Below, one piece after another: positions 1 to 5,962 of a stretch of 7,680 nucleotides of DNA. Where the stretch lies: the NCBI GenBank assembly GCA_016926925.1, contig JAFGNQ010000457.1:1-7680 (forward strand), in the 5' to 3' direction. Every line of letters starts with the position of its first letter. Positions within the stretch are counted from its first letter, which is position 1. The position numbers and the translations under genes are program-made. Below the pieces are notes generated by a model. It searched no databases. It was not told the origin of the DNA and saw only the letters and a program-made list of their open reading frames with translations. The DNA is from Candidatus Aminicenantota bacterium. GTDB taxonomy: Bacteria; Acidobacteriota; Aminicenantia; Aminicenantales; Aminicenantaceae.

Positions 1-998
1 AGAGCAGCCAGTGTGTTGCGGTAGATCTCTGAAATCATCGGGCTCGAACTATCGGATAAGAGCTCTTCCATTTTATTAGTGATTTTCGGATTAGAGCGGA
101 GAGGTTCACTTTTTCTGAAAATATTTGCCATGAAATGTGCAACACCTTCCTGCTTGTCTTTCTTTACGAGCGTCGAAAAAATCTTGAAATTCAAAGAATC
201 AAAATTTTCATTTGTTAATATTTCCTCCCATATCGTTGTTGCAAGGTCTTTTTCCTTAAAATTTTGGGAAATCTTTTCCAGTTTGTCGGACTCAGATTCT
301 GAAAGGATTTTTCTATTTCTCATGACTGTGTGGATAAATTCCTTTGCGCAATCTTGAAACTTTTCTGATTCCAAATTCTCTAAATATGCAAAAAACTCGG
401 ACATGGATTCAACCACATCATCTGATTCGGTTATCTCATCCAATTCATATGCTTTTATGACCTTCTCAAATGTGTCGGCCAATTCCAAAATTTTCTGCTC
501 ATCCTTAGTCTCCAACGCTTCTTGAAGAAGTGCAAGCCAGATCTCTTTTATTTCCTCACCCTCTCCTTTTAGCAGTTCAGAGTAATCAAGTTCTTCAAAG
601 TTGAGATGTTGAAGATCCTCTCCTTCCATAATCTTTTGGGGCCCGCCGCTTTTTATTACGTCCCTTGGAGAAATTGATAATCTGGTTATGAAATTAATAA
701 GTTCATCGGTAGTTATTCCCTCAAGGATTTCTATGTTTTTTATTTTACGCAAGTGAAATATTTTTGCGAGTTCAAGGAACAATTGCCCTCTTTCCCAGAA
801 TCTGCCGTCCATATAAACAGAACGTGACGTAAATCCTAGGGTTATAGGGATGAAGAATCCAAAAAGCCTTTCAATTCTTTGCTTGAGTCTTTCTATGGAA
901 TTTAAAAATGCGGGATGCTCAGCTCCGTAGATAGAAGCATTTTTGAACGAGACTTTTAGGTTATTTAGAAAATCTTTAAGTGTTTCCTCTTTATTCAT
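1..998 (-). CDS. Uncharacterised protein with HEAT/HD-associated N-terminal module, 3' part off the window
   Basis: The minus strand is open without a stop from an ATG at 998-996 to the left edge, giving 332 codons; the C-terminus lies outside. Residues about 1-150 look like the N-terminal module found in many uncharacterised bacterial proteins that continue into HEAT repeats or HD-type domains: an early helix with YGAEHPAF (24-31), a beta-like ITLGFTSRSVYMDG stretch (52-65), then KNIEILEGITTDEL (87-100) and a conserved-looking SGGP (117-120). Residues about 150-332 are charged, helical and rich in Glu and Lys, compatible with alpha-helical repeats. I see no signal peptide or membrane segment, so it is probably cytoplasmic. 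One 60-base line inside it (361-420) is 33% GC against 50% in a line of the Omp85 gene (6421-6480), which may mean a different origin. A TTG at 1016-1014 is an alternative start. Function unknown; the coding call is firm, the family call moderate. Confidence 0.8.
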   Translation of the reverse strand, partial: MNKEETLKDFLNNLKVSFKNASIYGAEHPAFLNSIERLKQRIERLFGFFIPITLGFTSRSVYMDGRFWERGQLFLELAKIFHLRKIKNIEILEGITTDELINFITRLSISPRDVIKSGGPQKIMEGEDLQHLNFEELDYSELLKGEGEEIKEIWLALLQEALETKDEQKILELADTFEKVIKAYELDEITESDDVVESMSEFFAYLENLESEKFQDCAKEFIHTVMRNRKILSESESDKLEKISQNFKEKDLATTIWEEILTNENFDSLNFKIFSTLVKKDKQEGVAHFMANIFRKSEPLRSNPKITNKMEELLSDSSSPMISEIYRNTLAA

Positions 999-1025
999 GG
1001 AATAGAATCCATGCAAAATTTCCCT
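996..1025 (-). promoter_or_regulatory. Start region: Shine-Dalgarno and 5-codon leader ORF overlapping the gene start
   Basis: On the minus strand AGGGA (1025-1021) lies 8 bases before an ATG at 1012-1010, but that ATG opens a frame of only five codons (Met-Asp-Ser-Ile-Pro) whose TGA overlaps the ATG of the 332-codon frame as ATGA (998-995). The same AGGGA is 22 bases from the main ATG, too far for direct use, and 4 bases from an in-frame TTG at 1016-1014. Either the TTG is the true start, or the short leader frame couples ribosomes to the main start. Seen directly: the motifs and the overlap. The mechanism is inference. Confidence 0.3.
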
Positions 1026-1269
1026 AATCTTATACTTTCAAAAGAATTTTTTGCTATTAGTCTTGTGCTTGATTGGTAGTATACTAATTCCTACTCATAA
1101 ACACATAAGCTTAAGTAAACAACATGAACAATTTGACTTTTGCACCCCAATTCGATTTTTATCATAATAGCCAAAAAGACACAAGAATTAATTCAAGGAC
1201 AAACCAGCCGTTTTGGTTTACTCCTCGCTTATTGATCGATAATCTTTATTGAGCTTAAAAAGGTAAATA

Positions 1270-1459
1270 ATAACTCCTCATTTCCCTAAATATCATTCAG
1301 AAAATTCAGCAACATCACGGTTCTGTGCAGATTGAGAAATAGGGCTAGTTTTTGCTGAACAGCACACTGTCGCACATATGGAGGCTCTGATAACTCCTGA
1401 GGATAAACTTGCAGCGCACGATGTCACAGAAGCCGGTCAGTCTGAACTGGAATAACTCC
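1270..1459 (+). repeat. Three copies of ATAACTCC
   Basis: The octamer ATAACTCC occurs at 1270-1277, 1390-1397 and 1452-1459. The first two copies extend to ATAACTCCT, then one mismatch, then A. The spacings are 120 and 62 bases, so this is not a regular array. The copies may be chance or small regulatory sites in the gap. I attach no function. Confidence 0.2.
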
Positions 1460-1617
1460 CCTAAAGTCCTGGGAGTCGGATCTGACAACTTCTGTCAACC
1501 GTGCTATGGATATCTGCAGAATCGATCTGGCTGATATTCTCTACCAGTGACGGCTATCACGACCATTCCCGGAAAATCGTGAGAGATAACGCCATCCGCG
1601 TTCACAACCTCGATTGA
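1336..1617 (+). pseudogene. Possible decayed C-terminal end of an amidohydrolase-like gene
   Basis: One plus-strand frame holds two protein-like stretches separated by three in-frame stops (TAA 1453, TAA 1462, TGA 1483). The first, 1336-1452, reads for 39 codons and includes HMEALITPEDKLAAHDVTEA after an ATG at 1378; I do not recognise it. The second, 1486-1617, ends in SDGYHDHSRKIVRDNAIRVH followed by Asn-Leu-Asp and TGA at 1615. That ending resembles the usual C-terminus of Amidohydrolase_2 family metal-dependent hydrolases, where a 'SDxxH' segment is followed by a 'KI..xNAxRxxxL' tail. The local GC content fits former coding DNA. Against it: the segment is short, and the opposite strand also carries an open frame here. 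A real but weak call; it could be coincidence. Confidence 0.3.
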
Positions 1618-1632
1618 AAAGAATTTCTGCCG

Positions 1633-1647
1633 TTTGATTTCATCAAA
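1633..1647 (-). other. Small AT-rich inverted repeat just past the permease stop
   Basis: TTTGAT (1633-1638) and ATCAAA (1642-1647) are perfect inverted halves around a 3-base loop, starting 3 bases beyond the permease stop codon on the minus strand. A six-pair stem of mostly A-T pairs with no following run of T on the minus strand is weak as an intrinsic terminator. It may contribute to the transcript end but I would not rely on it. Confidence 0.2.
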
Positions 1648-1649
1648 AA

Positions 1650-4067
1650 TTATTCATACCTTAACGATTCCAGAGGATTGGCAAGAGCGGCTTTCAATGC
1701 TTGGTAACCGACAGTAAAAACGGCAACGACAAAAGTCAACAAGGCTGTCGTTAAGAACACACCCAACTTCATATTTATCGGATATGCAAAATTCTGAAGC
1801 CATTTTTTCATGGCATAAAAGGCGATGGGCCAGGCCACAAGATTCGCGATACCAACCAAAAAAATAAATTTTTTGCAGAGCAAAATCACAATGGCGCTTA
1901 CAGGTGAACCGAGCACTTTTCTGATGCCGATTTCTTTCGTGCGCTGTTCCGCCGTGAAAGAAGCCAATCCAAAAAGACCGAGGCATCCGATGACGACAGC
2001 CAATACGGAAAAAGCTCGGAAGATGCGGCCGAGTTTCGTTTCCGAGCTATGTTGACTGTTAAAAAAATCATCGAGGAAAAATGAATAATAGGGATGATTG
2101 GGGAAGGCATCTTTCCACGTTCGTTCAACTTTGGCCATTGTTCCCGCAAGGTCACCCGTCTTCAAACGTAAAGCCAACCGTCGCGCTCTGTATTCGACAG
2201 TACCTTCATTGCTGATGTATTGAATGAAGGTCGGATCGATCTTGGAGTATAAGGATCTTTGGTGAATATCTTTAAAAACTCCAATTATGGTTTTTTTAAC
2301 CATGATATCCGGATCGGATGAGGGAATTTCAATCGTTCTGCCTAAGGGATCATTCCACTCCAATATTCTGGCGGCTGTTTCATTGATCATCACCGCATCG
2401 GTGACATCCGTCGTCATTTCCTTGGAAAATCCCCGCCCCTTCACGATATCTATTTCCAATGTATCGAGAAAACTATAATCGACGAAGAAATTATCCATCA
2501 TAAACTGCTCGGCTCTGGAAAATCCTTCCGGGTATGTGCCGCTGTTGAAAAGGTACATTTCTCCGGGAACCATAGAAGAAGAGCCGGCATTGGCAACGCC
2601 TTCGATCTTAAGCAGTTCATTTTTTAAGGATTCGAGGCCCAACCTCACATCCTTGTTCTGGAGTGCGATAACCAACAAATTTCGTTTATTGAAACCTAGA
2701 TCTTTGTTCTGCATATATTTCTGCTGATTGAAGATAACTATCGTGCTGATGATCAAAACTATGGACATAACAAATTGAAAGACAACAAGAAGCGAACGAA
2801 AACGTGAACCTTTGGCCTCCTGATGGAAATCTCCTCTCAGTGAAGAAATGGGTTTGAACGCCGATAAAAAGAATGCCGGGTAACTGCCGCCGACAAACCC
2901 GATAAAAAGCACAATTCCCACTAATCCCCCATACAGAAGGGGCCTCTTGAGGTAATCCAGAGAAATTTCGATACCGGAAAGACCGACAAAGTAAGGGAGA
3001 AAAAAACGGACCATAATCAATGCAAGTGCAAAAGACAGTAGGGAAAAAAGGAATGATTCCCCGAGAAATTGGAAAATCAAGCTCTTCCTGTTTGCTCCCA
3101 GAACTTTGCGCATTCCCACCTCATTCGCTCTTTTCGAAGAACGAGCGGTGGCGAGATTCATAAAATTGATACAGGCCATCAACAAAATCACGGTAGCAAT
3201 AGCCGAGAAGGCATATACGATTTTGATATCGCTGTTTGCTCCTAATTCATTCTCGAGATGGGAATGCAAGTGGATGCTTTTTAGAGGTTGAAGGGAAGCC
3301 TCCAGCTCCTCTCCCGTTTGCTTCAAAATTTGTCCGAGATACTTTTGATTGAAACGCTCGATTTTTTGCTCGAATTCTTTCGGATCAGTGCCATCGCGCA
3401 ACAGCAGATAAGTAGGGAAGCTGCTTCCTTTCCAAGAGTCGATCCTCGGATCATATTTTATAAATGTCGAATAAGACGCCAGGACGGTAAAAGAAAAATG
3501 GGAATTGGGAGGAGGATCCTTCACGACTCCGGTAATTCGATAATCGAAGTTGTTGTCCCACTTCACGGTTTTTCCCATCGGGCTTTCAATCCCGAAGTAT
3601 TTTTGAGCTGTTTTCTCTGTCATCACCATAGTGAACGGAACTTCCAAAGCCGTATTGGGATCCCCCTCGATCAATTCAAAAGAAAACACATTGAAAACGG
3701 ATGGATCTGCATAAAAAACATTCTCTTGAAAGAATTTTTTGTCCTCATAGCTGAAAGCCCGTTTGACAGTGGGGCTGAATCTGACGGCATCCACCACCTC
3801 AGGAAAATCTTCGACCATCGTGGGTCCGACTGGCGCAAGAGAAAGAGCAAACTCTCTTGTCTTTCCTGAGATTGTTCTCTTGGATACGATCCGGTAAATA
3901 TTATCGGCATTTTCGTGGTATCCGTCATAGGAGAGCTCGTGCCCGATATACGAGAGGATCAAAATGCAGCAGGCTATGCCCAGCGACAAGCCGAAAATAT
4001 TGATCAAGGAATAGGCTTTGTGTTTAAAGAAATATCGGAAGGTGACTTTTAAATAGTTGATGAACAT
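1650..4067 (-). CDS. ABC transporter permease, MacB/FtsX type with two FtsX domains
   Basis: Complete 805-residue inner-membrane protein. The order is: short cytoplasmic N-terminus (MFINYLKVTFRYFFKHKAYS), TM1 at about 21-42, MacB-type periplasmic core about 45-280, first FtsX domain with TMs near 282-304, 336-359 and 378-402, TM at 425-447, second periplasmic core about 450-670, second FtsX domain with TMs near 682-705, 728-752 and 768-788. Each FtsX half carries the family motif after its first helix: EVGMRKVLGA (316-325) and EIGIRKVLGS (712-721). The C-terminal NPLESLRYE is typical. Such proteins work with a separate LolD/MacB-like ATPase in export or mechanotransmission at the envelope; the substrate is unknown. 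No ATPase gene lies in the window, so the partner is elsewhere. AAGG directly abuts the ATG, and AAGGG lies 13 bases before it, so the ribosome site is poor. A good promoter sits upstream. Length and architecture are normal for the family. Confidence 0.95.
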   Translation of the reverse strand: MFINYLKVTFRYFFKHKAYSLINIFGLSLGIACCILILSYIGHELSYDGYHENADNIYRIVSKRTISGKTREFALSLAPVGPTMVEDFPEVVDAVRFSPTVKRAFSYEDKKFFQENVFYADPSVFNVFSFELIEGDPNTALEVPFTMVMTEKTAQKYFGIESPMGKTVKWDNNFDYRITGVVKDPPPNSHFSFTVLASYSTFIKYDPRIDSWKGSSFPTYLLLRDGTDPKEFEQKIERFNQKYLGQILKQTGEELEASLQPLKSIHLHSHLENELGANSDIKIVYAFSAIATVILLMACINFMNLATARSSKRANEVGMRKVLGANRKSLIFQFLGESFLFSLLSFALALIMVRFFLPYFVGLSGIEISLDYLKRPLLYGGLVGIVLFIGFVGGSYPAFFLSAFKPISSLRGDFHQEAKGSRFRSLLVVFQFVMSIVLIISTIVIFNQQKYMQNKDLGFNKRNLLVIALQNKDVRLGLESLKNELLKIEGVANAGSSSMVPGEMYLFNSGTYPEGFSRAEQFMMDNFFVDYSFLDTLEIDIVKGRGFSKEMTTDVTDAVMINETAARILEWNDPLGRTIEIPSSDPDIMVKKTIIGVFKDIHQRSLYSKIDPTFIQYISNEGTVEYRARRLALRLKTGDLAGTMAKVERTWKDAFPNHPYYSFFLDDFFNSQHSSETKLGRIFRAFSVLAVVIGCLGLFGLASFTAEQRTKEIGIRKVLGSPVSAIVILLCKKFIFLVGIANLVAWPIAFYAMKKWLQNFAYPINMKLGVFLTTALLTFVVAVFTVGYQALKAALANPLESLRYE

Positions 4068-4124
4068 CCTTATCGAATAACCCTTTTGAATTTAAAGATA
4101 AACAGGATGAAAAAGCACTCTCTC

Positions 4125-4153
4125 AATATAAATGTCCGGTACATGAATTTCAA
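4125..4153 (-). promoter_or_regulatory. Sigma-70-like promoter of the permease gene
   Basis: Reading the minus strand, TTGAAA (4153-4148) is followed by exactly 17 bases and then TATATT (4130-4125). These match the -35 and -10 consensus at 5 of 6 positions each. Transcription would start near 4118, leaving a leader of about 50 bases before the ATG at 4067. It lies in the gap shared with the divergent oxidoreductase gene. Prediction only. Confidence 0.5.
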
Positions 4154-4294
4154 TAATTAAAAGGTTATCTAAGGTTATACCCTCCAATATTATTCAATCC
4201 GACTCCCGATCTTCCTCATGATCTCAAAATCTCAGAAACGCGCGAAGGAAAAAAGTCCATTGGATGTACAAAGGAAATGCAAAAGCGGGAAAAT

Positions 4295-4323
4295 TCGTCA
4301 TCGAAATGTGGGTATGCTATACT
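4295..4323 (+). promoter_or_regulatory. Promoter with extended -10 for the oxidoreductase gene
   Basis: TGCTATACT (4315-4323) is an extended -10 element, with TATACT at 4318-4323 matching consensus at 5 of 6. TCGTCA at 4295-4300, 17 bases upstream, matches the -35 at 4 of 6. Transcription would begin near 4330, about 18 bases before the ATG at 4348. This placement argues that the upstream in-frame ATGs at 4264 and 4306 are not used. Prediction only. Confidence 0.45.
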
Positions 4324-4347
4324 CATGATCGCAGCAAACATTGCATC

Positions 4348-5889
4348 ATGAAATACGATATTATTGTCATCGGCGCGGGAATAGGGGGCTTGACCAGCGC
4401 TACAAAACTCGCCAAACACGGTAAAAAGGTGCTTCTGCTTGAAAAAGCGCCTCATATCGGCGGGACGAGTCATATATTCTTCAGACACGGATATGCCTTC
4501 CCCATGGGCCCTATGAGTTTCGGGTATCCTCAGAACGTGCAAGAATTCTTGACAGATCTGGGGATAAAGAAAAAGATCGATTTTCAGCACAGTCATTTTC
4601 AGCTTATCTGTCCATCCTTCGATCTCATATACTCCAAATCCTTTGAAGAATTTAGAGAAGATTTGAAGACCATCTTTCCGCATGAGAAGAGAATCGATCT
4701 CTTCTTTTCTCAGTTTAAAAAGATTCTCGGTCTTGTCAAAGACGTCTCATCCTGGCACCCCGATTACACTATAGGAAAGCGAAAGGGAGAGATTCTGAAA
4801 GTTGGCGATGACGACCTGCAGCATAAAATGGATCGCATCCAGAGTTATTCTCGCATGCCGTGCATCGAATTCTTGAAAAACTATTTCTCAGACGAACGAA
4901 TCATCAGCCTATTGGGTTCCATGGGTACACACCCTCCGCAGATGTCTTTGCTGAACCTAGCTTTGATGTGGAACATAATGTCATTCAAGGGCATTTGGTT
5001 TCCTTCATGCGGCATACACGAAATGACCGAGTTGATGAAAGACGCTTTTATAAACTACGGAGGAGAGTTGAGGACCGGTTCACCTGCTAAAAAGATTTTG
5101 ATTGAAAACGGAAGCGCCAAAGGAATCGTGTGTGAAGACGGTCAAACCCACACAGCAGAATGGATTGTGAGCAATGCCGATTACAAAAAGACTTTTTTCG
5201 AGCTTATCGATGAGGGGAAAGTACCTGCTCGATTCCTGAAAAACATCAGAACAATGCCCTACACTCAGTCCGAACTCTGTGTCTACCTAGGGGTGGATCC
5301 TCAAAAGGTGGATTTGGCTGCAATGAGGGCAAACCATCTTTTTTACAGACACGACGATAAGCCAAAGCGAAGACCCGATCTGGAGGACTTTGACAATCGA
5401 GAAATGGAAATTTGCCTTTGGTCGGACAAAGTTCCCGGATTGACTCCAACGAACAAGAAAGCCTTGGTGCTGCGCCTCGGCTTTCCCTATGACCACTTCG
5501 CCCACTTCCGGACCGGGGAAAAGCAAAGGGAAGCGACATACGGCAAATACAAAGAAAAATTAGCGGCGTCCTTGATCCGGACTGCAGAGAACATCCTTCC
5601 CGGGCTCGGGTCTTCCGTAGAAGTCATGGAGATTGCCACTCCGCTCACCTACAGAGATTGGGGGCAGAGGTTCCGCGGATCCATTGCTGGTTGGACATGG
5701 AATGCTAAGAAAGAACAATCTCTCGGAGGCAAGATCTTGGTGAATACCCCGGTTCCAAACCTACTGATGACCGGCATCTACGCCGCTACCGAGCTATTTC
5801 TAGGGGGTATTCCCACGGCCATGCATACAGGCAATCTGGCTGCTGACTGGATTCTAGAAAAAGAAAAGATGACGCCTTCAGCCCATTGA
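4348..5889 (+). CDS. FAD-dependent oxidoreductase, phytoene desaturase/retinol saturase superfamily
   Basis: Complete, 513 residues from the chosen start. The N-terminus is a Rossmann FAD site: MKYDIIVIGAGIGGL with G9, G11 and G14 as the GxGxxG, ending in Glu32 for the adenosine ribose, then HIGGT (36-40). The middle (about 70-400) is the variable substrate region. The C-terminus (about 466-500) is the second flavin-contacting segment, PNLLMTGIYAATELFLGGIP, in CrtI-like form. This superfamily includes carotenoid desaturases and isomerases and retinol saturases, which desaturate, isomerise or saturate long polyene or isoprenoid chains; the substrate cannot be told here, and no carotenoid genes are adjacent. 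The start at 4348 is preferred because FAD domains begin this way and because the predicted promoter overlaps or follows the longer starts at 4264 and 4306. There is no clear Shine-Dalgarno. The flanking genes are divergent (permease) and convergent (Omp85), so it is probably transcribed alone. Confidence 0.9.
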   Translation: MKYDIIVIGAGIGGLTSATKLAKHGKKVLLLEKAPHIGGTSHIFFRHGYAFPMGPMSFGYPQNVQEFLTDLGIKKKIDFQHSHFQLICPSFDLIYSKSFEEFREDLKTIFPHEKRIDLFFSQFKKILGLVKDVSSWHPDYTIGKRKGEILKVGDDDLQHKMDRIQSYSRMPCIEFLKNYFSDERIISLLGSMGTHPPQMSLLNLALMWNIMSFKGIWFPSCGIHEMTELMKDAFINYGGELRTGSPAKKILIENGSAKGIVCEDGQTHTAEWIVSNADYKKTFFELIDEGKVPARFLKNIRTMPYTQSELCVYLGVDPQKVDLAAMRANHLFYRHDDKPKRRPDLEDFDNREMEICLWSDKVPGLTPTNKKALVLRLGFPYDHFAHFRTGEKQREATYGKYKEKLAASLIRTAENILPGLGSSVEVMEIATPLTYRDWGQRFRGSIAGWTWNAKKEQSLGGKILVNTPVPNLLMTGIYAATELFLGGIPTAMHTGNLAADWILEKEKMTPSAH

Positions 5890-5916
5890 CACATGATCTT
5901 GCGGAGGAATCAACGG

Positions 5917-5932
5917 TGTCAAAATTTTGACA
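5917..5932. terminator. Perfect 16-bp palindrome between convergent genes
   Basis: TGTCAAAATTTTGACA is perfectly self-complementary and lies 28 bases after the oxidoreductase stop and 31 bases beyond the Omp85 stop, where both transcripts must end. In RNA it could fold as a six-pair stem with a four-base loop from either strand, so a weak bidirectional terminator is the simplest reading. No T run follows on either side, and the G-C content is low, so a protein-binding operator is an alternative. Confidence 0.35.
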
Positions 5933-5962
5933 ATAATACAAAATCCGTCAGGATGAGAGTCT

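Larger units (their letters stand above)
999..1649. other. Gene-poor gap with a sharp base-composition change
   Basis: No intact gene is visible on either strand in these roughly 650 bases. The left half is very AT-rich (16 G or C in the 60 bases 1081-1140, 27%) and holds only short frames. The right half is much more GC-rich (32 of 60 in 1381-1440, 53%), similar to the conserved genes to the right, and contains short protein-like stretches broken by stops, entered separately as a possible gene remnant. I found no tRNA-like cloverleaf, no insertion-sequence ends and no convincing promoter in it. Confidence 0.6.

Noticed and set aside
79..357. 92-codon plus-strand open frame in the left gene
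   Set aside because: It is antisense to the long uninterrupted minus-strand frame and looks like its shadow, with no domain or ribosome site.
1029..1083. Possible minus-strand -10 boxes TATAAG (1034-1029) and TATACT (1083-1078)
   Set aside because: Neither has a usable -35 at 16-18 bases, and such hexamers are common in AT-rich DNA.
1546..1590. Similarity of SDGYHDH in the gap to SYDGYHEN in the permease
   Set aside because: The match is five residues, on opposite strands, and the flanking residues do not fit the FtsX family, so a duplicated permease piece is unlikely.
1507..1649. Minus-strand open frame including SIEVVNADGVISHDFPGM
   Set aside because: It looks protein-like but has no proper start, is under 50 codons, and lies opposite the more family-like amidohydrolase tail. 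Kept only as a possible objection to that call.
3288..3869. 193-codon plus-strand open frame inside the permease gene
   Set aside because: The permease frame is full-length with clear family motifs; this reverse-strand frame has no recognisable domain and is a shadow.
4264..4347. Longer start for the FAD enzyme at 4264 or 4306
   Set aside because: The extra 28 or 14 residues precede a canonical FAD-domain N-terminus, resemble nothing, and overlap the predicted promoter.
4216..4683. 155-codon minus-strand open frame across the FAD enzyme start
   Set aside because: It overlaps the FAD-binding motif region and the predicted promoter; no domain is seen.
5886..5932. TTGACA hexamers near the convergent gap as promoters
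   Set aside because: No -10 box at a suitable distance on either strand, and the genes on both sides end here.
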